64,000 nucleotides of DNA, taken from contig NZ_NBOE01000002.1 in NCBI RefSeq assembly GCF_002104515.1, forward strand, positions 248,001 through 312,000, in the 5' to 3' direction. This stretch comes from Colwellia polaris (GTDB taxonomy: Bacteria > Pseudomonadota > Gammaproteobacteria > Enterobacterales > Alteromonadaceae). Both the position numbers and the translations under genes were made by a program. Shown piece by piece: positions 54,288 through 63,855 of the stretch. Under the pieces are notes generated by a model that made no database searches, had not been told where the DNA came from, and saw only the letters and a program-made list of their open reading frames with translations. Within the stretch, counting starts at the first letter, position 1. The number at the start of each line of letters is the position of its first letter.

Positions 54288-55514
54288 TTACAGTATTTTT
54301 CTCGATGGAAATGCGACATTCGCAAAAATTAGCCCTGCCACTAATGACATAAAAATTAAAAATGTTTGCGAGCCAATATCGGTTGCATTGAGCATAACTT
54401 GTCCCGATACCGCATTACTTAAACCAATATACACTTTACTTCCTGGTACCAACACAACAAGGCCCATTAATTTTACAATACTCGAAGGTAAGTTCATGAT
54501 ACGAGAGAAAATACTACCATAAATTCCTAAAGCAAAAGCACCGACAAAAGCCCCTAATGCTACACCTAAATATTCAGCACCTAAAATGCTAGCACCGAAG
54601 GCAATGTAGCCTGAAATTATCCCCCAAGGCGCATCTTTTTTACGACACTTAAATAAAATAACTAAGCTGATTGATAACGTAGTAACTGCGGCCCATGAGG
54701 TCCAATTTGGTGTGCTAGGTGGTTGAATAAATGCCACTTCACCCCACATCATTTTGCCTAAAGCTATACCTAATACACCACCAAAATAAATTTTAAACAG
54801 TATCATCAAGGCATCCATTAGCCTTGCGGTACCTGAAATTAAATTACGCGCAGCAAGCTCTGATAAAGCCAATGTTAAAGACAAGCCGGGAATAAAAGCA
54901 ATAATGCTCGATAACACCACCAGCGGAATATTTATACTGGGATCAATTAATGCAATTGCTGTTGCTAAAATCGCCGTTGTCATGGCTGCAATAGGCTCTA
55001 ACATGTCGGTAACACGTCGAGAACGTTCAGCCCAAAAGGTAAATAAACACACAATTAAGCCAAGTAAAGATGACCAAAAAACGTCATTCCAACTGGTGTG
55101 CATTAGCATCGCAAATGCGCCACTTGAGGCACCAAAAGCTAAAAATGTTAGAAAACGCCCGTAAGGGTTTGGTTTGTTAGCAATTTCATCTAAACGTTCA
55201 ATTGCCTCTGAAAGACTGCGTTGGCCAGAGGTAAGTTCGTCAACCAACTCGTCAGCACGGGCTAAAGAGCCTAAATCTAAATCGCCGGGCGCAACACGTA
55301 GAATATGGTTATAGTCTTGGTTTTCATCATCTTCAGATAATACAAAGGTTAACGATGTTGGAGAAATAACAAATGAGCCATACACACCAAGGCTATTAGA
55401 TACGTCAGATAAGTGCGCTTCTAATCGGTAAGCAGGAGTACCAAATTTATGTAAGGCTTTGCCCAAACGAATTATAAATCGACGTTTTTCGGTAAAACTA
55501 TCTGAATTTGGCAT
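54288..55514 (-). CDS. ThrE-family threonine/serine exporter
   Basis: A 408-residue inner membrane protein combining the ThrE N-terminal part (FIIRLGKALHKFGTPAYRLEAHL, then GVYGSFVISPTSLTFVL) with about 10 hydrophobic helices, the second half being a DUF3815/ThrE_2 domain. A single-chain fusion of the two halves is common in gammaproteobacteria. Family members export threonine, serine and small peptides by proton motive force. It is the first gene of the exporter-TetR-PilZ run. Confidence 0.88.
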   Translation of the reverse strand: MPNSDSFTEKRRFIIRLGKALHKFGTPAYRLEAHLSDVSNSLGVYGSFVISPTSLTFVLSEDDENQDYNHILRVAPGDLDLGSLARADELVDELTSGQRSLSEAIERLDEIANKPNPYGRFLTFLAFGASSGAFAMLMHTSWNDVFWSSLLGLIVCLFTFWAERSRRVTDMLEPIAAMTTAILATAIALIDPSINIPLVVLSSIIAFIPGLSLTLALSELAARNLISGTARLMDALMILFKIYFGGVLGIALGKMMWGEVAFIQPPSTPNWTSWAAVTTLSISLVILFKCRKKDAPWGIISGYIAFGASILGAEYLGVALGAFVGAFALGIYGSIFSRIMNLPSSIVKLMGLVVLVPGSKVYIGLSNAVSGQVMLNATDIGSQTFLIFMSLVAGLIFANVAFPSRKIL

Positions 55515-55712
55515 GGAATATTTTTCGCAATGAATAGAGTTTTATATGGTAAATGATTCTTTCTAAAATGAAAGCACAGATGTAAGATCTTGTTAAAATT
55601 ATTGCTTCACACATATCTGAGTTACTTATTTAATAGCCTTTATTTCGGCTTGCTTTCATTTTCTGATATTAAGACTAACTTCCTAGTTAGCATATCGCTT
55701 TATCAAACAAGT

Positions 55713-56825
55713 TCAATTGTGTTGAATAGTACGCGGCGGTATATAGGATTTTCGGCGATTTTTTTTTCTAACCCTAAACCAATAAAAATATAAACCGGTT
55801 AACGCTAACCAAAAAGGGGATAGCCCCAAAACACACCAAACAATTTTACTGGGTAAACCTGCAAAATATCCAAAATGTAATTTACGAAAGGTATCAACAA
55901 CGACGTTAATTAATGGTGCTTTCCTTATATCATATGCCGACATTAAGTTACCTGTTGTACGATCGTAAGTTACCGTGCTTGCATATTCACTAGTTAAAGG
56001 ATTATCACTTGGTACCTCACCAAAAAATGTAATATGTAAGTCAGGTTCAAATGGGAAAATAAAATAAGTTGGTTTATACCCTAAAATGTCTTGTTTAGAT
56101 TTGTCCATTAAGAACTGAAAATCGAGTTCATTACTATATAAAGACTTAGTCATTAGAGGATGGGGTTCAATATGCTCACTGACTTCATGAACTACTGCTG
56201 AAATATTAAAATATCCACCTGTTATCGCTAAAATAATAAGTACTGGAGAGGAGGTAATCCCAATAAACTTATGTACATCACTGTAGAAAATACGTTTAGC
56301 GGCTTTAAATCTTAATGTGAACAATTTCTTCCAGAATTGGCGATATAAAATAATACCGCTAATACCAAGAAATAATAAAATAATAGCAAAAACTGACCCT
56401 AGTACCGTGCCTGTAAAATCGAGTAAAAATGTATAGTGCAGTGATAAAAGCCAATCAGTAATATCATGTGTTACTGATACAGGTGTCGATAGTAGCTCTC
56501 CTGTATATTGGTCGAGGTATAATTTATACCAGTCGCCTGTTTCTTTTTTAATAATATAAGCTGTATCAGCCCGGTATTTATCATCAAATAGCTCCCAACT
56601 TCCCATCAAATAATCAGAATGTGTAGTAGTTACTTGTTTAATTAATGTGTTGAGATCTAATCGAGAGTGCGCGGTTTCTACATTTACACTCATATACTCA
56701 GGCATCAACCAAGTATCAATTTCAACTTTGAATACTAAAATGCTGCCTGTAATCGCAATAATAATCATTGGAATGAGCGCAACTAAGGCGCTGATAGAAT
56801 GCCATTTAAATAATTTTTTTCTCAT
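55713..56825 (-). CDS. PepSY-domain membrane protein paired with siderophore receptor
   Basis: A 370-residue inner membrane protein with four helices: one near residues 13-32, one near 135-160, one near 190-213 and one near 335-355. FKWHSISALVALIPMIIIAITGSILVFKVEID and LHFGYFAGLPSKIVWCVLGLSPFWLALTGLYFYW are hallmarks of PepSY_TM proteins with conserved His residues (likely haem or metal ligands). These genes commonly accompany TonB-dependent siderophore receptors and are thought to reduce ferric siderophores. Here it follows the receptor after 75 bp on the same strand, so it probably shares its Fur-regulated promoter. Confidence 0.88.
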   Translation of the reverse strand: MRKKLFKWHSISALVALIPMIIIAITGSILVFKVEIDTWLMPEYMSVNVETAHSRLDLNTLIKQVTTTHSDYLMGSWELFDDKYRADTAYIIKKETGDWYKLYLDQYTGELLSTPVSVTHDITDWLLSLHYTFLLDFTGTVLGSVFAIILLFLGISGIILYRQFWKKLFTLRFKAAKRIFYSDVHKFIGITSSPVLIILAITGGYFNISAVVHEVSEHIEPHPLMTKSLYSNELDFQFLMDKSKQDILGYKPTYFIFPFEPDLHITFFGEVPSDNPLTSEYASTVTYDRTTGNLMSAYDIRKAPLINVVVDTFRKLHFGYFAGLPSKIVWCVLGLSPFWLALTGLYFYWFRVRKKNRRKSYIPPRTIQHN

Positions 56826-56900
56826 TGGGAAGTCCTAAAAACAAAACATTGCATAACAATGTTTTGTTTAGTTATTACTAATAAAGCTTGTCTCTATTTG

Positions 56901-59030
56901 TTAGAGTACGAAGCTAATTGTTGCAGAGTAACTTGCGGGTGCACCGTAATAACCTTGTGCCCAATATAGGCTATTAATATATTTTTCATCTGTCACGTTG
57001 TATGCATTTATCGCCAGTGACATTTGCTCGTTAAACTCATAACGGGCCATTAATCCAACCAATGCATAAGCATCCTGTTTGGTAATGATTTCTTCTCCAC
57101 TATTAGATAAACCTGCACCAACAAACCCCTGAGAGCGAGATATATCATCTTGCCAACGAAGGTTAACGCCCACAGTTAAACCTTCAACTTGTGGTACGTT
57201 GTATGTTGCAGCCAATTTTAGTAACTTTTCTGGCGTGTAATCAGCAACATTGGCATCGATTTCATCATCCACATCAATGTTGAAATGAGTAAAGCCAATA
57301 CTAGTTTGTAGTCCAGGTAATAATTCACCGGCTAAATCAAACTCAATTCCGGAGCTTTCAATACCTTCTGTGCCGATATAACGTATTTCTGTGGGAATTG
57401 AGTTATCGTCAGCTCTGGCGACATTTTCCTGACGGGTTTCAAAGTAGGTTACCGTTGCTAAAAAATTATCATTAAACAACTGGCTCTTAAACCCAAATTC
57501 TTGACTCTTGCCTGTAATTGCATCTAGCACTTTGTTATTAATATCTAACTGCGTTTGAGAAACAAAAGTTTCAGTATAGCTAGCGTAAGCCACAACACTT
57601 TCTGTCAACTGATAAACGCCGCCAATATAAGGAATAAAAATATTATCACTCGCATCTTGTACAACATCATAAGACTCTCCCGTTATTTTCCAATCATTCT
57701 GTCGACCACCTGCGAGTAAATGAAAGTCATCACTTAAACTAAAGCGTGCGGTAAAATAAACAGCATTTTGTTCTCTGCTAACATCTGAGCCAGTTCTGCC
57801 GTCAGCAAAGGTGGGTTTTGGTGTGTTTCCGTCCCATTCTGGTAATGCAGGCATAACAGGAAAGCCATTACCTGTGGTGAAATCGTATAGTGATAACTCT
57901 TTACCTTCCATTGACGAGTGATTAGCGCCAATAACAAACTCATGCTCACGACCGAAAAATTCAAAATCACCAGATAAATAAATATCAACTAAATCATGCT
58001 TGTCATCGTTATCGTATTCACTGGCATAACCCAGTAAACCCAACTCAGAATTTTTATCTGGCGTTCCATACACATAAAATAATTCAGTATCTTCGTCGGT
58101 ACTTTTATGAGAGTAAGTACCGCGCAGTTGCATGTTATTTTCAAAAATATGGGTTATTTCAAAGACCGTGTTTTGTTTTTTTATATCCCAATTAGACCAA
58201 TTTGCAGACGTGTTAGTTGAGCTATCATAATTTGTTGCCGAACCGTCACTGTAAAATAACGGATTAGCCCCCCAACTATTACCGTTAGCCTTGCTATCGC
58301 TAAATGAATGGCTTAGTGATATTTCTGTATTATCAGATAATTGATGTTCAAGAAAAACATAGAATATATTTTTCTCTGTTGAATATCTGTCCAAGTACGA
58401 GTCGGCACTTTGTGTAACAGCAACGGCTCGCATTGCTGTATCATCACTAAAGTTATAGCTGCCATCAATTGATAAACGTTTACTACTCCAGCTACCTAAA
58501 GAGGCATTTATTGCTAATTCGTTTTCAGCATTAGGGCGTTTGCGAATAAAGTTAATTGTTGCAGAAGGGTTACCAACACCGGTCATTAAACCATTAGCGC
58601 CACGAATAACTTCGATACGGTCAAAAATAGCGGTGTCTTCACCTGAATGATTGTTACCAGAACTCAGCGGCAAGCCAACGCCGTCAACTTGAAAATTAGT
58701 AATATCAAAACCACGAGCAGTATAGTAAGTACGATTAGTTTCAATTCTTTCTACATTTACTCCTGTTGCAGTATCGAGAACAGTATCAATATCGTTTAAT
58801 TGATAGTCACTCATTTGTGTTTCAGTAATTACCGAAACAGATTGAGGTATGTCGATAATATCGAGCGCCAACCTTGAAGCGCCACTAGCACTATGAGCAC
58901 TATATCCTTTTAAGTAGTTACCTTTAACTTCAATAGTTTCAATATCATTTTTAATTAATTCATCATTCGCGTTAACACTAGTCGCTATTATTATGGCAAT
59001 AGCGGTTGATGATAATTGTAATTTCTTCAC
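56901..59030 (-). CDS. TonB-dependent siderophore receptor
   Basis: A 709-residue outer membrane receptor. Signal peptide to about residue 21. The plug domain from about 30 contains IETIEVKGNYLKG (TonB-box region), DIPQSVSVITETQMSDYQLNDIDTVLDTATGV and VEVIRGANGLMTGVGNPSATINFIRKRP. A 22-stranded barrel follows, ending in the typical Phe-x-Leu (ATISFVL). It belongs to the FhuE/FpvA-like siderophore group, with ferric siderophore uptake powered by TonB-ExbBD. The specific siderophore cannot be told. The upstream Fur box predicts iron-repressed expression. Confidence 0.94.
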   Translation of the reverse strand: MKKLQLSSTAIAIIIATSVNANDELIKNDIETIEVKGNYLKGYSAHSASGASRLALDIIDIPQSVSVITETQMSDYQLNDIDTVLDTATGVNVERIETNRTYYTARGFDITNFQVDGVGLPLSSGNNHSGEDTAIFDRIEVIRGANGLMTGVGNPSATINFIRKRPNAENELAINASLGSWSSKRLSIDGSYNFSDDTAMRAVAVTQSADSYLDRYSTEKNIFYVFLEHQLSDNTEISLSHSFSDSKANGNSWGANPLFYSDGSATNYDSSTNTSANWSNWDIKKQNTVFEITHIFENNMQLRGTYSHKSTDEDTELFYVYGTPDKNSELGLLGYASEYDNDDKHDLVDIYLSGDFEFFGREHEFVIGANHSSMEGKELSLYDFTTGNGFPVMPALPEWDGNTPKPTFADGRTGSDVSREQNAVYFTARFSLSDDFHLLAGGRQNDWKITGESYDVVQDASDNIFIPYIGGVYQLTESVVAYASYTETFVSQTQLDINNKVLDAITGKSQEFGFKSQLFNDNFLATVTYFETRQENVARADDNSIPTEIRYIGTEGIESSGIEFDLAGELLPGLQTSIGFTHFNIDVDDEIDANVADYTPEKLLKLAATYNVPQVEGLTVGVNLRWQDDISRSQGFVGAGLSNSGEEIITKQDAYALVGLMARYEFNEQMSLAINAYNVTDEKYINSLYWAQGYYGAPASYSATISFVL

Positions 59031-59108
59031 GTTTACTTTCCTATCAAGGGGTGGGGGATAAAGTGGACTTTCCTACTCAATCAAATTGTACTTCCTAATT
59101 ATTGCGAA

Positions 59109-59123
59109 TAATAACGATTATCA
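59109..59123 (-). promoter_or_regulatory. Fur box upstream of the siderophore receptor
   Basis: TAATAACGATTATCA matches the 7-1-7 Fur consensus (TGATAAT-N-ATTATCA) at 12 of 14 positions. It lies 79-93 bp before the receptor ATG, within the 368-bp region 59031-59398. That region otherwise shows no gene. Confidence 0.78.
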
Positions 59124-59398
59124 TTTAAATTGTAAATAAGAATTATTACGATTAATGTTTTTTAAATGCGCTTTGAGCCTTTGTTAGAAGGTATCGATCG
59201 TTGGTAAATAAACTAGGCGGGTTAGAAAGTATAAATAAGGCAATTTATACATGCATTAAATAAAAGGTAACCATGAGCATGGCGTTTGTTGAAAAATTTG
59301 CAGCATGAAAAAATCTGGGTATGATAAATAATATGTAAATTTATATTTTCTAGCTTTCAACTTAACAAGCCTATATTTATTCAGCTTTAGTCTTCAGG

Positions 59399-59584
59399 AT
59401 GACAACTTTTATGACGTTATTAATTATTTTGTTTTTTGTTTTTGCTGCTGTCGCCTTAATGGTGATATTAGGTGAACGTTTTGGTAAACCAATGGAAGTC
59501 GAACAGCAACAAAAGTACTCTAAAATATTATGGATAGTGGTTTTTATAGCGATAATTGCCGCCATTATTCGGCAATTACTTTAA
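59399..59584 (+). CDS. Small two-helix membrane protein
   Basis: A 61-residue peptide with two hydrophobic helices (LLIILFFVFAAVALMVIL and LWIVVFIAIIAAIIRQL) joined by a charged loop (GERFGKPMEVEQQQKYSK). This in-out-in layout, with a clear hydrophilic loop, suggests a real small membrane protein rather than chance. ATG at 59399 or 59411; AGG precedes the latter. No family is known to me. Confidence 0.58.
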   Translation: MTTFMTLLIILFFVFAAVALMVILGERFGKPMEVEQQQKYSKILWIVVFIAIIAAIIRQLL

Positions 59585-59629
59585 ATTCTATTCGACAACT
59601 GCTTTAAATTCTTAGCCAAGCTAATTACT

Positions 59630-60376
59630 TTAAAACTCAAATTTATCTTGATTCATTGTTTCACCATCAGAGCCATAATTACGTTCATACACCTCAACAG
59701 TGCCTTTGCTTGACTGCATAACTATAGCGGTTGAGCGAGTACCGTAACTTGGCGAAACAATAAAGATGCTGCTGAGCAATAATTCTAATGTGCTATCGAT
59801 ACCCGTTGCAGGTAACTGGCTTTGAGCCGCTGTTGTTTGATTCATCATAATAGCGAAAAACGCTTCTACATCTATGTTGTTTGTTTTTATTAAATCTTCT
59901 AAACTTTTTACGCCTAAGGCCATTTTAGGCCAAATATCATCAAGGGCACCATTGCTTACACTATGAAATCCAGGTGTAAGCGTTACGAACTGCTGACTTA
60001 CACTATCAAAAGCTTGTAATTTATTAAGCGGACCAAACACCAGATTAAAGTCATTATATTGTTGTGAGCTTTGCAGCAGAATTTGCTGTGTTTTATGGCT
60101 GTCGTTATTTAATGCTTGTAAAACTAGGTCACCACGAGAGCGTTTATGTTGATCAAAGCTACTGGGGCGACGAAAATTAGTTAATGCCGAGAAGTAGCCT
60201 TCACGACTTAAGCCAAGCCAAGTGCCACCAGCCTGTAAATCTTTACCAGCTACTATGTTTTGTTGTTGCCACCAATGCATATTTTGAGTTGGTCGTTGGT
60301 GAAACTCATCACGATTCGCGCAAATAATCACGGGGTAATCGGGGTGTTGCTCAATCGCAATAAATAAAATACACAT
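59630..60376 (-). CDS. NRDE (TANGO2-like) family protein
   Basis: A 248-residue protein with the N-terminal signature MCILFIAIEQHPDYPVIICANRDEF containing NRDE, followed by AGGTWLGLSREGYFSALTNFR and a late YGTRSTAIVM. Cys2 at the N-terminus fits the Ntn-hydrolase-like reading of the family. The eukaryotic TANGO2 homologues have been linked to haem or lipid handling; bacterial function is unsettled. It is monocistronic and convergent with the small membrane protein gene. Confidence 0.9.
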   Translation of the reverse strand: MCILFIAIEQHPDYPVIICANRDEFHQRPTQNMHWWQQQNIVAGKDLQAGGTWLGLSREGYFSALTNFRRPSSFDQHKRSRGDLVLQALNNDSHKTQQILLQSSQQYNDFNLVFGPLNKLQAFDSVSQQFVTLTPGFHSVSNGALDDIWPKMALGVKSLEDLIKTNNIDVEAFFAIMMNQTTAAQSQLPATGIDSTLELLLSSIFIVSPSYGTRSTAIVMQSSKGTVEVYERNYGSDGETMNQDKFEF

Positions 60377-60543
60377 AATTTACCTGTTTTGTTCTAAGTA
60401 AGAATATCTGGTGCTTTAACTCCATGCTGTCATAGGATAAAGTTTGTCGCATCTAGTTATATAATCGCTTAGGTATCTGAACACTTTAGGCATCTAGCGT
60501 AAAGACCCTAAAGTTGTTTTTAAGCAAAAGGTAGTAATCGCGG

Positions 60544-61314
60544 ATGTTAACACTCCCAGTAATAGATTTAAAAAATAAAGTATCTGCACAAGAATGGCAG
60601 CTCAGAGTTGATTTAGCGGCCTGTTATCGCCTAATTGCATTGCACGGCTGGGACGATCTTATTTATACCCATGTTTCTGTTCGCATTCCTAACACAGAGC
60701 ATGTGTTAATTAATGCCTTTGGCTTAAGGTTTGATGAAATTACCGCGTCGAACTTAGTCAAGGTTGATATGGCAGGCAATATTGTTGATGCCGATTGCCC
60801 GTTTGAATTTAATCCTGCTGGCTTTACTATTCATAGCGCGATTCATGAAGTTCGCCATGACGACATTTGCGCGCTGCACGTTCACAGTAATGAAGCTGTT
60901 GCTGTGGCTAGTTTACAAGAAGGTTTACTACCGATTAGCCAGTATTCTATGTTCGCGCTTGCTTCGTTAAGTTATCACGATTATGAAGGTCTAGCGGTTA
61001 ATGAAGATGAAAAACGTCGAATTCAAGAAGACCTAGGTGATACAAATTTTATGTTACTGCGTAATCATGGCGCATTAACAATGGGCAAAACGATTGGCGA
61101 TGCCTTTATGCATATGTATGACTTAATTCGAGCTTGCCAAATTCAGGTGCAAGTTATGTCAACAGGAATGAAGCCGCTATTAGTTGACCAAAGTATTGTT
61201 GATGGTATTAAAGCACAAGCAAATATTGTTCATACCGGTCTTACTGGAGGTCAGAAAGCTTGGCCAGCTATGCTAAGACGGGTATATAAAGAAGATCCAA
61301 GTTTCGCACTATAA
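60544..61314 (+). CDS. Class II aldolase/adducin-family protein
   Basis: A 256-residue enzyme of the fuculose-1-phosphate aldolase fold. Zinc ligands are visible: HVHSNEAVAV (His-x-His) and a third His in LRNHGALTMG, with Glu/His in IHSAIHEVRHDD. Helix and strand pattern GWDDLIYTHVSVRIPNTEHVLIN is typical. Family members cleave sugar phosphates or act as decarboxylases or epimerases. It precedes an enolase-superfamily dehydratase by 62 bp, so the two probably form a sugar-acid catabolic pair. ATG with AAGGTAG upstream. Confidence 0.86.
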   Translation: MLTLPVIDLKNKVSAQEWQLRVDLAACYRLIALHGWDDLIYTHVSVRIPNTEHVLINAFGLRFDEITASNLVKVDMAGNIVDADCPFEFNPAGFTIHSAIHEVRHDDICALHVHSNEAVAVASLQEGLLPISQYSMFALASLSYHDYEGLAVNEDEKRRIQEDLGDTNFMLLRNHGALTMGKTIGDAFMHMYDLIRACQIQVQVMSTGMKPLLVDQSIVDGIKAQANIVHTGLTGGQKAWPAMLRRVYKEDPSFAL

Positions 61315-61376
61315 GCAAAGTTAACCACACGGTTATTATTTGAAATCAGCATTAAAAAGCACATAAAGAGAACGCA

Positions 61377-62561
61377 ATGAAAGTAACTCATGTAGAAATT
61401 TTTGATATTGAATGCCCTAAACGTCCAGGTTGGAACCCAGTTTTTATTCGTGTACACACCGATCAGGGCATAAGTGGTGTAGGTGAAGCTGGTCTGGCAT
61501 ACGACTGGGGCCATAGTGCCGCTGCGGCAATGCTCAAAGAAATTAGTGAAGCAGTATTGATTGGTTTTAACCCGTTTAATACCGAATTATTGTGGTCGCG
61601 TATGTTACGAGAAAGTTTTTGGGGCTTAGGTGGCGGACCAGTACTTTATTCTGCTATGAGCGCGATAGATACTGCATTATGGGACATAAAAGGCAAAGCA
61701 CTTGGTTTACCGGTTTATCAATTACTAGGTGGCAAAACTAATGGTAAATTACGCACTTATGCTAGCCAATTGCAATTTGATTGGGACGATACTATTAGTA
61801 AGCTTATTGAGCCTGAACAATATGCGCAAGCGGCATTAAAGGCTGTTGCACAAGGTTACGACGCGGTTAAGGTTGACCCGATTGTTTATAATCAAGATGG
61901 TAGTTCTTCATTTGATCGCACTAAGTTATTTACCCCGAAACAAATGCGCTTATTTGGTAATCGTTTACGCGCCATTCGTGATGCGGTAGGTGAAGATGTC
62001 GACATTATTTTTGAATCTCATTCATTAATGGGCGCAGCATCGGCGATTCAAATGGGACGAATAGTCGAAGAAGTTGGGTGTATGTTCTACGAAGAGCCGG
62101 TTAATTACTTAAATTCAGCCGTGCATAAAAAGGTTGCAGATAATGTTAATGTGCCCATTGCTGGTGGCGAACGTTTATATCACCGCTGGGACGTAAGACC
62201 TTATTTTGAATCACAAAGTATTGATGTACTACAACCTGATATTGGCTTGTGCGGCGGTTTTACTGAAGCTAAAAAAGTATGCGATTATGCTGATGTTTAC
62301 GACATTAGAATTCAAGCACATGTTTGTGGTGGCCCAGTCGCAACAGCAGCATCTTTGCACCTTGAAACTGCTATTCCTAACTTTTTAATTCATGAACATC
62401 ATACTTATGCGATTAAAGACTGGAACCGCGAGTTATGTTTACAAGATCCTCAGCCGGTTAATGGCTTTTTTGAGGTATCAGAAGCACCGGGGATTGGCAT
62501 TGAACTGAACGATGAAATTGTTAAACGTTCGCCTAATGTAACGGTAAAAGCACTAAAATAA
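61377..62561 (+). CDS. Enolase-superfamily sugar-acid dehydratase (mandelate racemase type)
   Basis: A 394-residue enzyme with an enolase N-terminal capping domain and a (beta/alpha)7-beta barrel. Metal ligands by position: Glu in IIFESHSLM, Glu in FYEEPVNYL and Glu in AGGERLY; catalytic His candidates in ESHS and QAHVCGG. AVKVDPI carries the Lys/Asp of the barrel. The E-x-H and GGERLYHRWD features point to the mannonate/galactonate dehydratase (ManD/GalD-like) subgroup. Likely second step after, or partner of, the class II aldolase gene in a sugar-acid pathway; the substrate is not decidable. Confidence 0.87.
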   Translation: MKVTHVEIFDIECPKRPGWNPVFIRVHTDQGISGVGEAGLAYDWGHSAAAAMLKEISEAVLIGFNPFNTELLWSRMLRESFWGLGGGPVLYSAMSAIDTALWDIKGKALGLPVYQLLGGKTNGKLRTYASQLQFDWDDTISKLIEPEQYAQAALKAVAQGYDAVKVDPIVYNQDGSSSFDRTKLFTPKQMRLFGNRLRAIRDAVGEDVDIIFESHSLMGAASAIQMGRIVEEVGCMFYEEPVNYLNSAVHKKVADNVNVPIAGGERLYHRWDVRPYFESQSIDVLQPDIGLCGGFTEAKKVCDYADVYDIRIQAHVCGGPVATAASLHLETAIPNFLIHEHHTYAIKDWNRELCLQDPQPVNGFFEVSEAPGIGIELNDEIVKRSPNVTVKALK

Positions 62562-62619
62562 TGATTATAACGTCAGATAAAACCCACTCTTGTACTAATT
62601 GTACTTGAGTGGTTGTAGA

Positions 62620-63855
62620 TTAAGTCACTTTTAAAGCGAGATTAAAACGAGGCTCTTTATATAGCTCACTCGTCACCACATCAACCAAGATGGTTACTGC
62701 CTGCCATATATCTTCAAATGAGGTATAAAGCGGCGTAAAACCAAAGCGTAATATATTTGGCGCACGAAAGTCGGCTATAACACCTTTTTCGATCAGGGCT
62801 TGGCAAATTGCAAAAGCATTATCGTGCGAGAAAGCGAGTTGACTACCTCGTTGGTTTGCTGCGCTTGGTGAGCACAACTTTAATTCATGCAGGCAATCAT
62901 GCATTTGTACGGTACGAATAAATACATCACATAACGCGATAGATTTTTGTCTAATCTCTAATATATCGACGTCTTGCCAAACATCAAGCGCCGCGTCTAA
63001 TGCGCTCATAGAGATCACGCAAGGCGTGCCTGATAGAAACTGATTAATATTGCTCGCTGATTTATATTCAGGGTCAAAAGTAAACGGTTTAGCATGCCCC
63101 ATCCAGCCTGATAATGGCTGCTTAACTAAGGCATGGTGTCGTTTGGCGACATATAAAAAAGCTGGCGCCCCTGGGCCGCCATTGAGATACTTATAACCAC
63201 AACCAACAGCAAAATCTACCTTGCATTTGTCAAGTTCTACCGGCAGAGCTCCTGCGCTGTGTGCTAAATCCCAAATGACTAAAATACCTTGTTTATGGGC
63301 AAGTTGGGTTAACTTTTCCATATTTAACAATTGGCCAGTTCTAAAGTTAACTTGCGTTAATAGCAATACAGCTACGTCTTCGTTGAGGCTTTGCTCAATT
63401 TGTTCTTCTGCCACCAACTGAAGCTGACATAAGTCTGGCCCTAATAGTTCACTTAAGCCCTGCACCATGTATAAATCGGTAGGGAAATTATCCTGTGTCG
63501 ACAATACAATGCTTCGCGCTGAGTTAAGTGACAAGGCGCTACTTAACAGCTTAAACAAGTTAACTGAAATAGAGTCGCAACAAATCACTTGTCCCAGTTC
63601 TGCGCCAACAATAGGGGCGATTTTATCACCAACGTTAGTGGGAAGATCAATCCAGTGGTGATCATTCCAACTTCTAATTAGATGATTGCCCCATTGCTTA
63701 CTAACCACGTCAGCGATGCGTGACTTTACCGCAGTGGGCAGGGCGCCTAATGAATTACCATCTAAGTAAACCGTGTTAGTTGGCAAGTCAAATTCAAGTC
63801 GCTTTTTAGCCAGTGGGTCAGCTTTGTCTAAAGCACTAATATCATCGAAATTCAT
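62620..63855 (-). CDS. kynU: Kynureninase
   Basis: A 411-residue PLP enzyme cleaving kynurenine to anthranilate and alanine in tryptophan degradation. Fold-type I signatures: LDGNSLGALP near residue 32, WDLAHSAGALPVEL with the PLP-pyridine Asp, and GCGYKYLNGGPGAPAFLYV with the Schiff-base Lys near 221. WMGHAKPFTFDPEY follows as expected. Its ATG overlaps the stop of an upstream alpha/beta hydrolase as TAATG. No kynA or other pathway gene is visible before the window edge. Confidence 0.95.
   Translation of the reverse strand: MNFDDISALDKADPLAKKRLEFDLPTNTVYLDGNSLGALPTAVKSRIADVVSKQWGNHLIRSWNDHHWIDLPTNVGDKIAPIVGAELGQVICCDSISVNLFKLLSSALSLNSARSIVLSTQDNFPTDLYMVQGLSELLGPDLCQLQLVAEEQIEQSLNEDVAVLLLTQVNFRTGQLLNMEKLTQLAHKQGILVIWDLAHSAGALPVELDKCKVDFAVGCGYKYLNGGPGAPAFLYVAKRHHALVKQPLSGWMGHAKPFTFDPEYKSASNINQFLSGTPCVISMSALDAALDVWQDVDILEIRQKSIALCDVFIRTVQMHDCLHELKLCSPSAANQRGSQLAFSHDNAFAICQALIEKGVIADFRAPNILRFGFTPLYTSFEDIWQAVTILVDVVTSELYKEPRFNLALKVT

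Noticed and set aside
55590-55793. 67-codon plus-strand frame between ThrE and PepSY genes
   Set aside because: Overlaps the end of the PepSY gene antisense, has no RBS, and its hydrophobicity reflects AT-rich sequence.
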